DNA from: Hyphomicrobiales bacterium
Lineage (GTDB): Bacteria > Pseudomonadota > Alphaproteobacteria > Rhizobiales > Rhodomicrobiaceae
Reading direction: 5' to 3'
NCBI GenBank assembly: GCA_019634405.1
Contig: JAHQVI010000094.1
Coordinates: 1-32,163, forward strand
DNA length: 32,163 nt
Positions within the stretch are counted from its first letter, which is position 1; each line of letters begins with the position of its first letter. Under the pieces are notes generated by a model. The model saw only the letters and a program-made list of their open reading frames with translations, did no database searches and was not told the DNA's origin. The translations under genes and the position numbers were made by a program. Shown here piece after piece: positions 7,995-19,385 of this stretch.

Positions 7995-10385
7995 ATGAGG
8001 GAAGGAATATCGGAGATCCTCCGTTCGATCTTTTTGGGAAGGAAAAAGACGACAGACACCCAATTACTCCCGGAAATTGAGTTGTCATTTAACGGCGCTT
8101 CCTCAGGTATCTATTCCCTCAGCCAGCACGCTTTGATCTCCAGAAGCGTTATATCCCCGCAACGGACGATTGATATTGACCGAAGCGGCAACCCGCTGCC
8201 CGGTTCAGTCGAGACTGGACGGGACAGGTCATCGGCCTCGAAAAAAATCGCCATTGGCGAAACGCTGAAAAGCGCGCATGAGACGATATCCCTTGCCAGT
8301 CAGATGCTTTTGAAACTCTCTGATAAGGCGACGTCTGAATATGTAGAACGCGTCGCGGCCATGACCGAAGGTCAATTGTGTCAGATCGCATTTATCGGAC
8401 AGATGAACGCGGGCAAAAGCACTCTTATCAACGCGATTATCGGTGCGCCTGATTTTCTGCCGACTGAAATTACCCCCTGGACAACGGTTGTTACGAATAT
8501 CTATTTCGGCGTTCCGGATAAACCGGCGGAGGGCGCGTTCTTTGAATTCTTCGATGAAGCAGAATGGCGCCAGCTTGCCGAAGGCGGGGGACGGGTCAGG
8601 TCCCTGACAGAACGCACAATCCCCAATTTCCCCTGGGAAGCTATTCACAAGCAAGTCAGCGATATGAGGAGCCGGGCAGAAAGCAAGCTCGGCCCGCGTT
8701 ATCAAACGTTACTCGGCAAAAATCATAGTTTTGAGACGGTGATACCCGGCTTGCTTGAAAGATATATCGCCGCCGAATCTCCACTTGGCGATGATGATAC
8801 AGCCACTGCAGGCGAATTTTCTACCATTACCAAGGCCGCTCACATCTACTCCGGTCTCACAAGCTTTCTTTACCCGACCGTTGTTATTGATACACCTGGC
8901 ATCAATGACCCCTATCTCATTCGCGACGAGATCACGCGGCAAAATCTCGAACGGGGGAACATCTTTGTCATCGTCATAACAGCGCGCCAGGCGCTTTCCA
9001 ACGCTGACCTTGATTTACTACGGATTCTTCGTGGCCTCAGAAAAGAAAACATCATTATTTTTATCAATAAGATCGATGAAATCGATGATTTCGAGAACCA
9101 CAAGCCGGCGATCGTTGGACGTACGAAATCATTACTAAGCCGCGAATTTCCGAACCGGGAAATACCGGTCATCGCCGGAAGCGCATATTGGGCCGAGGTC
9201 GCTCTGAGCAATGATGTCGATGAACAACGGGAGTTGATCGAAGCTGACGGCTTCGGCTTGTCTTCGTCCTCGCTTTCTGTCAACGGTCATACCTCATTCT
9301 GGCTCTCTGATCCTGCCGCGGCGCAGGCTGTGATGGCGGAAACCATTCTGGGCCGTTCTGCAATACCGGATCTGGGCGTTGCTATTTCAGACATGCTGAG
9401 CACCGGTCCGGTCGCATCAACCATGCAATATGCCGCCGCCTCCTTGCTGATTCTCTCAAAAAACGGACTGACCCGGACGGAAAAGAATGCGGAGCTTGTG
9501 AAAACTCTCATGACACATAGTGAGAGCGATCCCGCAACTGCCGCGAAAATTGCTGTCGAGCAGCAGGCCAAACTCGATGAGATATCCGCAGTTCAGCAAT
9601 ATATTGATGAAACGATCGGTCAGGCCCAGGCGAATAATGCGTCCATCATTGATGGGACGGTATGCAGCCTTCTCGATAATCTGAACGCACTTCTGCAAGA
9701 GCGGTTGGACGCCTCGCAGGAGCAGCCGGACACTGCCGGTCATACGCCATCAGAAACCATCCGTTTGCCGATCATTTCGAAGCTGCGAAGCCATATCGAA
9801 GAAGATTTCTCAAATCAGTTCCAGAGCGCATTGTCGCGAATAAATGCTGTCGTACATGATGCCGAACGTGAGCTGCAAGACAAGCTGAGCGGCGCGGCTG
9901 ACGCATTGGATTTGCGCATTGAATATCCATTCCTGCCTGCACTTGACTGCACACCGTCACTGGCAGCTCTTAGCGATCCGATCGCAACGGAATTCGGCGG
10001 CGCGGTTTTCGCGTCTTCTTGGACCAAACGCCTTTCTCCCGCCGAACAGGATAAGCTTAAATCCGTCATTAAATCGCAATTCGAGACGACCATTGAAAGA
10101 TTGTCCCAATCGGCGCGGGAAGAGCTGGAAAAAACAACGCATTTCATCATGGACCATTTCCGTTGCCATGTGGCGCACAGTCTGAAGCTTGCGGTTGATC
10201 AAAAACAGGCAATCCTTGCAATTACGCCTTACCTTTCGGACCCGGCCAGCCATGCAACCGATGTGTCAGTGTGCGAAAGGCTTGGAAAAGAACTCAAGAA
10301 AATTGAGCTGGAAGCGGGCGGTTACGAAGGCGTTCTGGCAGAGATTGTCGCGACAAATATTGACGAGGATGGGCAGGCTGAATGA
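7995..10385 (+). CDS. Dynamin family GTPase (large, 796 aa)
   Basis: G1 GQMNAGKS, G3 DTPG (VVIDTPGIND), G4 NKID (IIIFINKIDEIDDF), long helical C-terminal region typical of bacterial dynamin-like proteins. Confidence 0.88.
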   Translation: MREGISEILRSIFLGRKKTTDTQLLPEIELSFNGASSGIYSLSQHALISRSVISPQRTIDIDRSGNPLPGSVETGRDRSSASKKIAIGETLKSAHETISLASQMLLKLSDKATSEYVERVAAMTEGQLCQIAFIGQMNAGKSTLINAIIGAPDFLPTEITPWTTVVTNIYFGVPDKPAEGAFFEFFDEAEWRQLAEGGGRVRSLTERTIPNFPWEAIHKQVSDMRSRAESKLGPRYQTLLGKNHSFETVIPGLLERYIAAESPLGDDDTATAGEFSTITKAAHIYSGLTSFLYPTVVIDTPGINDPYLIRDEITRQNLERGNIFVIVITARQALSNADLDLLRILRGLRKENIIIFINKIDEIDDFENHKPAIVGRTKSLLSREFPNREIPVIAGSAYWAEVALSNDVDEQRELIEADGFGLSSSSLSVNGHTSFWLSDPAAAQAVMAETILGRSAIPDLGVAISDMLSTGPVASTMQYAAASLLILSKNGLTRTEKNAELVKTLMTHSESDPATAAKIAVEQQAKLDEISAVQQYIDETIGQAQANNASIIDGTVCSLLDNLNALLQERLDASQEQPDTAGHTPSETIRLPIISKLRSHIEEDFSNQFQSALSRINAVVHDAERELQDKLSGAADALDLRIEYPFLPALDCTPSLAALSDPIATEFGGAVFASSWTKRLSPAEQDKLKSVIKSQFETTIERLSQSAREELEKTTHFIMDHFRCHVAHSLKLAVDQKQAILAITPYLSDPASHATDVSVCERLGKELKKIELEAGGYEGVLAEIVATNIDEDGQAE

Positions 10386-10520
10386 TGTATGGACTATAAA
10401 CTTTTCAGATTATGCGTACGGGCAATGAAAAGCGCTATAGCGTACTAAGATTACTGTGGCCCTCCTGAAGCGTCAGGACGTGTTCGGGCAGGGTGGGCTT
10501 GTCTTGCCGAAACAACCCGA

Positions 10521-11390
10521 TCACCTTCCAAGCGTCTCGATATTCCGCTTATGAATTGCTTCATACGGCTCAAAATAGACAATTGAGCGGGAGTCAATTT
10601 CGGGCGCAACAAACTCTTCGAGAGACACAGAGGCGTTGTTGGGTTCCATTACAAGCCGTTCCAGATAGCTTTTATTCGCCTCTATCAGGCTTGGCCCATA
10701 ACCACCAGCAGCAATCATCCGCTCATCACCATGATTGGGCAGAATGCGCTCAATTTGCCAAGTTTGAAGACGCCGAAGGTCCTGAATATGCTTAGCAATA
10801 TTCTCCGGCTCGGCGATATAGGTGATCGTGTCTTCCAGCGTGTCGCCGGCAATCAGCACCTTGCTTTCAGGCAGCCAGAGAACGTTCCCGTCCGCGCTAT
10901 GAATATCGAAATGATGCAACTCGATCCTGGTTTGTCCGATCTGGAGATCGATCCGGCCCTCGAATAACCGGTTAGGCATAATAACGGGCGAGATCGGAGG
11001 CGTACCCGTCTCAATCTCTTTGCAATGCCTGGAGAGAGCTTCGGCGGTCAGCTTTAGCGCAATGATTTCGTAATCGGCAAAGACCGCATTGCCTGCAATG
11101 TGATCGTCGTGCCAGTGACTGAGCACAACGCGTATCGACGTAACGCCAAGAGCTTCGAGATGGGACCTTATAAAGCGCGCATGAGACAGAGAAATATGTG
11201 TGTCATAGACGAGAGCTTCACGGCCGCGAACGATCGAGTAAGAAGCGATTCCTAAACTATATGCACCGTCATCGACCCAATTCGGATGCTGCGAATATAA
11301 CCGCTTTCCTGGTACCCGTCCGTCGTAATACGCGAACACTCCCGGATAAGGCTCAAGAACTCTCAACGTATCGATGGAAAGATCAGACAA
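10521..11390 (-). CDS. MBL-fold metallo-hydrolase
   Basis: Metal-binding motif LSHWHDDHIAG, further motifs HFDIHSADGN, VLIAGDTLED, ILPNHGDE. Confidence 0.9.
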   Translation of the reverse strand: MSDLSIDTLRVLEPYPGVFAYYDGRVPGKRLYSQHPNWVDDGAYSLGIASYSIVRGREALVYDTHISLSHARFIRSHLEALGVTSIRVVLSHWHDDHIAGNAVFADYEIIALKLTAEALSRHCKEIETGTPPISPVIMPNRLFEGRIDLQIGQTRIELHHFDIHSADGNVLWLPESKVLIAGDTLEDTITYIAEPENIAKHIQDLRRLQTWQIERILPNHGDERMIAAGGYGPSLIEANKSYLERLVMEPNNASVSLEEFVAPEIDSRSIVYFEPYEAIHKRNIETLGR

Positions 11391-11647
11391 TGCGGTCAGC
11401 CCCCACGAAGTGGTCCATGCAGAATATTAGTGCAAGGTTGGTCGTATGGCTAGGTCGAGCATTGCTCTCGGAGCCGCTACGAAGGGGGAGCGTCCGCGAA
11501 AAACGAACACATCGCCCGAGAACGGAGCCATTCTCAGCACAGCTTGCCCCCCGCTCCGCCAGACCATCAAAACCGCGCCGCATATCAGCCGCACCTGCCG
11601 CCGGTCCGGCCTTCGCTTTCCTTATGGTCAAGGCAGGGCCGCCTGCG

Positions 11648-12616
11648 TTATTGCTGCGGAAACAGATCCGCGGGAAGCTGCCCTGTTCCGATGAAATAGA
11701 GTAGCAGCGAGACGGTGAGTACGGACCCGATCGTTGAGAGCAGGATGCTGGCTGAAGCCCGTTCGACCCAGACGCCATATTGCTGCGCCATGACGAAGAC
11801 ATTGGTAGCTGTCGGGAGCGCGGCAAGCAGGACCGCCGTCATGGTCCACACCGGATCGAAATCCCCGGCACAGGACAGAACCAGATACATCAGCGCCGGA
11901 TGCAGCACGAGCTTGATCGGCACAATATAGAAAAGCGCCGCAGGCACGCGTCTCAGTGGCCGCAGCGCCAGCGTGACCCCCATGGCGAACAGCGCGCAAG
12001 GCGCCGCGGCCTGAACGAGATAGTCGATCAGGCGTTCCAGCGGAGCCGGAGGAGAAAAGCCGATCGCCGCAGAACTCACGCCAGCTGCGGTGGCGATTAT
12101 GAAGGGATGGGTTACAATCCTGCGCAAGACATCGGCAACCAGCCGAAATACGCTGCCCTTCTTCCTGCCCGACAGAGCCATCATGGCGGGCGTCAACGAG
12201 AAATGCATAACATTCTCGAAACAGAAAATCAGCGCGACCGGAATTGCCGCGGCGTCTCCAAGCGCAAGAATGGCCAGGGCCGGCCCCATATAGCCGATAT
12301 TCCCGTAGGCCGCCGCGAGCGCCTGTATCGTCGAATCGGCCACGACGCCGCGCGTCGCAATCAGCCCCAGACAGAATGTCAGCACGAGGATTAAGAAAGT
12401 CACACCGATATTCACGCCGATGAAATCCCAGCTCGCGAGCTGTTCTATGGGCGTGCGCGACAGCATACGGAAAAACAGGGCCGGCAAGGCCACATAGACG
12501 ATAAAGGTGTTCAGCCAGCCAAGCTCGTCGAGCGGACGTCCTGTCAGGCGCGCTTCGATATATCCAAGGAGGATGAGCCCGAACAGCGGAAAAATCAGGC
12601 CGGAGATTTCATACAT
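11648..12616 (-). CDS. AEC (auxin efflux carrier) family transporter
   Basis: Ten-TM-like hydrophobic protein; YVALPALFFRMLSRTPIEQLASWDF near the N-terminus and PTATNVFVMAQQYGVWVERASASILLSTIGS near the C-terminus are typical of the AEC family. Confidence 0.9.
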   Translation of the reverse strand: MYEISGLIFPLFGLILLGYIEARLTGRPLDELGWLNTFIVYVALPALFFRMLSRTPIEQLASWDFIGVNIGVTFLILVLTFCLGLIATRGVVADSTIQALAAAYGNIGYMGPALAILALGDAAAIPVALIFCFENVMHFSLTPAMMALSGRKKGSVFRLVADVLRRIVTHPFIIATAAGVSSAAIGFSPPAPLERLIDYLVQAAAPCALFAMGVTLALRPLRRVPAALFYIVPIKLVLHPALMYLVLSCAGDFDPVWTMTAVLLAALPTATNVFVMAQQYGVWVERASASILLSTIGSVLTVSLLLYFIGTGQLPADLFPQQ

Positions 12617-12753
12617 TGCAAAGCCCGGGACTCAAGACGCCGTGGCGGCGCATAGTGGGAGCCCGGCGCAAATGCCCTGTTGACGACGCGACGTAGCGCC
12701 CGCCTGCGCCTGCTCTCGCGCAGCCAAAGCACGGCGGACGTGCAACCGCGCCT

Positions 12754-14571
12754 TCAACCACCCTCGATCTCCTCGCGCAGCATCTCCAGTTCGAGCCATT
12801 CTTCCTCCGCCGTCGCAAGCGCCATCTGTGCGTCGGTCAGTTTCGCCGTTGCGGCCTCGAATGCTTTCGGATCGCGTGAATACAGACCGGCGTCGGACAG
12901 TTTTTCCTGAAGTACAGCGACCTCCGCGTGAAGCGAATCCATCCGCGCGGGCAGGGTTTGAAGCGCATGCTTCTGCTTGAAGCTCAGCTTCTTGCGATCA
13001 GGTTTGCGTGGACCTGCAGACTTTGTCTTTGCCGGTTTTACCGCACTTCCAACCGCACCCTCCCCCCGTCTCCAGCTGAGATCGCCGCCGCGCTGGGCAA
13101 GCATATCCGCATAGCCCCCGGCATATTCCGTCCAGCGCCCATCACCTTCCGGTACGATGACCGAGCCGACAATGCGGTCGAGAAAATCGCGATCATGGCT
13201 GATCAGGATCACGGTCCCCTGATAGTCGCCGAGCATTTCCTCAAGCACATCAAGCGTTTCCAGATCAAGATCGTTGGTCGGTTCGTCAAGCACCAGCACA
13301 TTGGACGGCTTCGCCAGCGCGCGCGCCAGCATGACCCGCGCACGCTCGCCGCCTGAAAGCACCTTGAGCGGGGTTCGCGACTGTTCCGGCGAGAAGAGAA
13401 AATCCTTCATATAGCTAACGACATGGCGCGACTGGCCGCCAAGAATGACATGATCTCCACGTCCGCCTGTCAAGGCCGCCGCCAGCGTCCACTCCGGATC
13501 AAGCTTTTCGCGGAGCTGATCCAGTGTCGCCATTTCCAGATTCGCGCCGAGCCGTATCGCACCGCTATCGGGTTCCATCGCGCGGGTTATCAGGTTGACG
13601 AGCGTCGTCTTGCCTGCCCCGTTCGGACCAACACTGCCAAGCCGGTCGCCGCGCATGACGCGCAGCGAAAGATCGGAGACGATAGGGCGTCCGCCATAGG
13701 TTTTCGATGCGCCCTTGACCTCGATGACCAGCTTTGACGACTGTTCTGCTTCGGATGCCCCGAGCGCAGCCTTGCCCTGTGAGGCGCGATAATCACGCCG
13801 GGCCTGCCGCAAGGCCGCCAGACCGTCCACACGCCGGACATTGCGCTTACGCCGCGCCGTCACACCATAGCGCATCCAGTGTTCCTCGGCGGCGATCTTG
13901 CGGTCAAGCTTATGCTGCGCCAGCTCCTCCTGGGCCAGATAATCATCGCGCCACGCTTCGAAGCCGCCAAAGCCAGACTCCACGCGCCGGGTTTCGCCGC
14001 GATCCAGCCAGACCGTGATGCGGGAAAGATTTTCCAGGAACCGCCGGTCATGGCTGATGAGCACCAGCGCACAGCGCTGCTGTTTCAGCCGCGCTTCCAG
14101 CCATTCGATCATCGGCAGGTCAAGATGGTTGGTCGGTTCATCCAGCAGCAGGATCGTCGGATTGGACACAAACGCATGCGCAAGGGCAGCACGCCGCGCT
14201 TCACCGCCGGAAAGCGTAGACGGATTTTCGGCGCCGCCAAGTCCCATTTCTTCAAGAAGAAGCTGCGCCTGATAAGGATCATCAGTCGGCGTCAAACCGG
14301 ATTGCACATAGGATAGCGTCGTTTCATGACCGCTCATTTCCGGTTCCTGCGCGAGATAGCGCACAACCGCGCCCGGCTGCAGAAAGATCTCGCCGCTATC
14401 GGGTTCGACGGTCCCGGCGGCAATCTTCAAGAGGGTTGATTTCCCGGAGCCGTTCCGCCCGACAAGACAGACACGTTCACCCTCGGAAACGGATAGCTCC
14501 GCACGTGTCAGGAGCGGCGTGCCGCCAAAGGTCAGGGCGATGTCTTTAAGCTGAAGAAGTGGTGGAGACAT
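12754..14571 (-). CDS. uup: ABC-F family ATPase, Uup-like
   Basis: Two ABC domains (GRNGSGKST / GPNGAGKTT; LSGGEARRAALA / LSGGERARVMLA; LLLDEPTNHLD / LVLDEPTNDLD) and a C-terminal coiled coil as in Uup. Confidence 0.9.
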   Translation of the reverse strand: MSPPLLQLKDIALTFGGTPLLTRAELSVSEGERVCLVGRNGSGKSTLLKIAAGTVEPDSGEIFLQPGAVVRYLAQEPEMSGHETTLSYVQSGLTPTDDPYQAQLLLEEMGLGGAENPSTLSGGEARRAALAHAFVSNPTILLLDEPTNHLDLPMIEWLEARLKQQRCALVLISHDRRFLENLSRITVWLDRGETRRVESGFGGFEAWRDDYLAQEELAQHKLDRKIAAEEHWMRYGVTARRKRNVRRVDGLAALRQARRDYRASQGKAALGASEAEQSSKLVIEVKGASKTYGGRPIVSDLSLRVMRGDRLGSVGPNGAGKTTLVNLITRAMEPDSGAIRLGANLEMATLDQLREKLDPEWTLAAALTGGRGDHVILGGQSRHVVSYMKDFLFSPEQSRTPLKVLSGGERARVMLARALAKPSNVLVLDEPTNDLDLETLDVLEEMLGDYQGTVILISHDRDFLDRIVGSVIVPEGDGRWTEYAGGYADMLAQRGGDLSWRRGEGAVGSAVKPAKTKSAGPRKPDRKKLSFKQKHALQTLPARMDSLHAEVAVLQEKLSDAGLYSRDPKAFEAATAKLTDAQMALATAEEEWLELEMLREEIEGG

Positions 14572-14821
14572 AGATGAGCTACAAAGGTTGATTCGCTCCA
14601 GTTCGCCAAAAAATGGCGTACAATCGGAAGCATTTGGACTTCAGCTTCTATAGCGGATTTGGAGGCGCGCCACCAATAGCCAATCATACTTCTTTGATAA
14701 TTATGGAAAAACAGCCTGTTAACAGTCTTCGCTCTTAAGCCTGAGCAGGAATGGTATTTTTTGAATATATTTTAGCTTACGTTATTGTTATATCTGAGCG
14801 CAAGATCTTAAAGAAAACATT

Positions 14822-15760
14822 ATGCATACAGATGGGGATAAGAAGATGAAGTGTCTGTTTCAGTATGCGCATAAAACTGAAAAATTTTTTTTCTTTATTG
14901 CTTGCATGGTTTTATTGAGCATGCATTTTCAGATTGAGATTTCGAAAGCGCAGGATTTTTATGTCTTTCCAAACGATCTCGTCTTGAATTCAACGATGAC
15001 AGAAATCGCCTCCGGGACTACAGGCGGCGCGACTGTTACAGATCCGTGCAATCTGCATATCATCAATATTGATGGCGCAAGCATTCTGTTTTCACCGATT
15101 GTGCTTTCCGCTATGAACAAGGTACTGGCCGAAACAATTCTCGGCAGGAAGCGCCTTGACGATTGCTCCGTTGAAACGCACGAACTCACCAATGAGGCGT
15201 CAAAGATTCTGATCGCCGGGGAACGCACCCGCCAAACGAATGCGCATATCTTCCAGATCATCTATATCCCGATTGCCGGTAAAGTTGTCGCCTATGCAAG
15301 CTTTCGCGACGGGACCGGTCGGATTGGCGCCGGCAAACGCTTCGACATGCCTGTCGCAACCAATCAGCAAATCCTCACCACTGCGGCGTTTCTGCCCAAA
15401 CCCAAGGTCAGGACGAAGCTGCTGACCGAGGTGCATTTTGACTCCGGCGGCGTAAATATCACCTATGTCGGCAAACATAAGATCGCCAAGGCGATCGAGG
15501 CCATCAAGGAGCAGAACCCGGTTGAAATCCGGATCTTCGGCTTTAGCGATTCGCTGGGCGACCCTGTCTCGAACAAGGCGACATCGCAGACGCGCGCCGA
15601 CAATGTTGCGCGTATCATCAAGGAGTCCGGACTAGATGTGCCGATGGTCGTGGAGGGGCGTGGAGAAGGCGCCGGGCCATATCAAACCCCGGATGGCGTG
15701 TCGGAGCCTCTCAATCGTTGCGTCGGCATCATTGCGGTCTTTCATGATCCGGCGGAATAG
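14822..15760 (+). CDS. OmpA-domain envelope protein
   Basis: N-terminal hydrophobic signal; C-terminal OmpA-like region VHFDSGGVNITYVGKHKIAKAIEAIKEQ...IRIFGFSDSLGDPVSNKATSQTRADNVARIIKESGLDVPMVVEGRGE. Confidence 0.82.
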   Translation: MHTDGDKKMKCLFQYAHKTEKFFFFIACMVLLSMHFQIEISKAQDFYVFPNDLVLNSTMTEIASGTTGGATVTDPCNLHIINIDGASILFSPIVLSAMNKVLAETILGRKRLDDCSVETHELTNEASKILIAGERTRQTNAHIFQIIYIPIAGKVVAYASFRDGTGRIGAGKRFDMPVATNQQILTTAAFLPKPKVRTKLLTEVHFDSGGVNITYVGKHKIAKAIEAIKEQNPVEIRIFGFSDSLGDPVSNKATSQTRADNVARIIKESGLDVPMVVEGRGEGAGPYQTPDGVSEPLNRCVGIIAVFHDPAE

Positions 15761-15836
15761 ATCCGTCCCGCTGGCAACTGCGCCCATTCGCTCCATATGT
15801 TGCTGAAACACGGATCATTCATATGAGAGAACGATC

Positions 15837-16166
15837 ATGGCGTATCTCTATCTCACCTTGGCGATTATAGCCGAAGCTAACGGCACCATCGTCGCTCAAC
15901 GCGCAGGACGGCTTCAGCAGGCTCGGCCCGATGGACAGTGCCGCCATTTCCTGTGCCACGGCAATCTTCTTTCTGTCGATCGCGCCGCGCACGATACCGG
16001 TCCGGCGTAGCTTATGCGATATGGTCCGGCCCAGCGACAGCGCTCATCGTGTTAATCGGCGCAGCGATGTTTCGGGCAGATGCCAGACGCCGCAGCGATC
16101 GCAGGAATCCCCCTCATCATTGCCGGTGTTATCGTCATCAATCCGGCATCGAGCATGATGCATTAG
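15837..16166 (+). pseudogene. Frameshifted SMR (EmrE/QacE-like) multidrug efflux transporter remnant
   Basis: Three frames in succession give an SMR protein: MAYLYLTLAIIAEA.GT, then GFSRLGPMDSAAISCATAIFFLSIAPRTIPV, then GVAYAIWSGPATALIVLIGAAMFR, then AAIAGIPLIIAGVIVINPASSMMH*. First frame stops early at TAG. Confidence 0.85.
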
Positions 16167-16318
16167 AGCGCCAGATCTTTAGCCGGTCACCGCTGAGACG
16201 CTCTATCGATCTGTTTTGGCATCGGACCCAAAGCCGGTGTCCACTTTTCCATCCGATGCTCTCTTTGCTGAAGCATCGGATTTATCCGAAAACCGGCATC
16301 CACTTTTCGGTCCGATGC
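16165..16318 (-). repeat. Composite palindromic repeat, copy 1 (three hairpin modules)
   Basis: Modules 16165-16204 (AGAGCG...CGCTCT, 40 bp), 16219-16259 (GCATCGGA...TCCGATGC) and 16273-16318 (GCATCGGATTTATCCGAAAACCGGCATCCACTTTTCGGTCCGATGC). Inverted relative to copy 2 at 24238-24395, with the same module order. Confidence 0.92.
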
Positions 16319-16350
16319 AGTAGCCACGCTCACGCTTTAGCGTCCAATCA

Positions 16351-18045
<1,695 letters not shown>

Positions 18046-18072
18046 TTAAGATGCGGCTTCAAACCCTTAAAA

Positions 18073-18627
18073 TCAGGGCAGCATCCGTTGTAGAACACCA
18101 TCACGACGAATAATGCCGTGATATAATGCCGCACCTATATGCATAAGGACGAGAGCCGTTATCGCCAGACCGATCCAGAAATGGGCGGCAAAGAGGAAAC
18201 CGGACAAGGGCTGATCCTTGTCGACCAGATCCGGCACCGTAAAGAGCCCGAAGAACGAAATTGCCGCACCGAACGCCGAGGTGCCAACCCAGCCGATCAG
18301 CGATTGCGCTATGAGCAGCACATAGAGCGCCATATGCACGATATGAGAAACCACGCGCTGCATCACCGTCAATGTCGGCTCGGGCGGCGGCGCTCCCGCG
18401 ATCAGACGGTTCAGAAGCCGGACGATCATCAATATGAGCACGAGCACGCCAAGTGATCGGTGAACCGTATAAAGACCATTTTGAAGATCGCCGGGACCAA
18501 CCAGATTCATGGTAAAGCCTGCCGGTATCATGATGAGAACACAGATAGCGACAAGCCAATGCAGAAGCTTCGACATTCCCGAATATTGTTCGGTCGGAAC
18601 CGTGCTGCTTTCAGCGGTATGAGACAT
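18073..18627 (-). CDS. Cytochrome b561 family protein
   Basis: KLLHWLVAICVLIMIPAGF...VHRSLGVLVLILMIVRLLNRL...MALYVLLIAQSLIGWVGTS...AHFWIGLAITALVLMHIGAALYHGIIRRDGVLQRMLP. Confidence 0.93.
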   Translation of the reverse strand: MSHTAESSTVPTEQYSGMSKLLHWLVAICVLIMIPAGFTMNLVGPGDLQNGLYTVHRSLGVLVLILMIVRLLNRLIAGAPPPEPTLTVMQRVVSHIVHMALYVLLIAQSLIGWVGTSAFGAAISFFGLFTVPDLVDKDQPLSGFLFAAHFWIGLAITALVLMHIGAALYHGIIRRDGVLQRMLP

Positions 18628-18649
18628 GGTACTCGCCTTTATATCTGTT

Positions 18650-19345
18650 CTAATTCTTAAAACAGCAATCGAATAACACGTCTCCGTCGCCCAAACTATA
18701 GCAGCGTGTCGTCGGCCGCAAAGCTTCGTCGAGAGTATCGATCGGAGGCATCATAAGACCAGTCTGGCCGGAGCCAAGCAACATTGGCGCGACCAGCAGA
18801 TACAGTCGATCGACGACACCTGCGGCAATAAATCTGGAGACAGTATTTGCCCCGCCCTCGACAAGAATCCGACGCAAACCTCTGTCAAACAGAGAGTTGA
18901 CAATCGCACGAGGATCAATCCCATCTTTAGTCGACGGAACATGAAGCAGTTTCAAAGCGTTGATGTCGTAATTCTGCCTATTAGACACAACATACACATC
19001 GGCGTCTTCGCAGGACAAGCACTTGGCGGTGCGCGGGAGACGCCCGTTCGGATCAATAATGATGCGAGCCGGGTTTTTACCGCTTACGCGCCGGACCGTT
19101 AAAAGAGGATCATCAGCCAGAACGGTGCCGACACCGACGATCACGGCGTCGACATTTGCACGGATGTGATGAAGAAAGTCGAGTGCGCCATGTCCGTTTA
19201 TGTATTTCGAAGCACCAGTTGGCGTAGCAATCCTGCCATCAAGAGATTGACCTAGCTGGGCGACGACATAGGGCCTTGATGAATCACTCTGTATAAGTGG
19301 CGCCAAAGCGTCCGTTGGGTTGTCATTCATCATAAAGCTACACAA
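18650..19345 (-). CDS. RibD C-terminal-type reductase (stand-alone dihydrofolate/pyrimidine reductase family)
   Basis: VAQLGQSLDGRIATPTGASKYINGHGALDFLHHIRANVDAVIVGVGTVLADDPLLTVR ... RILVEGGANTVSRFIAAGVVDRLYLLVAPMLLG. Confidence 0.88.
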   Translation of the reverse strand: MCSFMMNDNPTDALAPLIQSDSSRPYVVAQLGQSLDGRIATPTGASKYINGHGALDFLHHIRANVDAVIVGVGTVLADDPLLTVRRVSGKNPARIIIDPNGRLPRTAKCLSCEDADVYVVSNRQNYDINALKLLHVPSTKDGIDPRAIVNSLFDRGLRRILVEGGANTVSRFIAAGVVDRLYLLVAPMLLGSGQTGLMMPPIDTLDEALRPTTRCYSLGDGDVLFDCCFKN

Positions 19346-19385
19346 TGTCCGCGAAAATCCCAGGGAAGAAGTGCATTAGGTATAA

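Noticed and set aside
10464-10477. CCTGA-agcg-TCAGG hairpin between convergent large GTPase and MBL genes
   Set aside because: Stem too short and no T-tract; not a convincing terminator.
11383-11826. 147-aa ORF between MBL and AEC genes
   Set aside because: Overlaps the AEC gene end and has no protein-like pattern.
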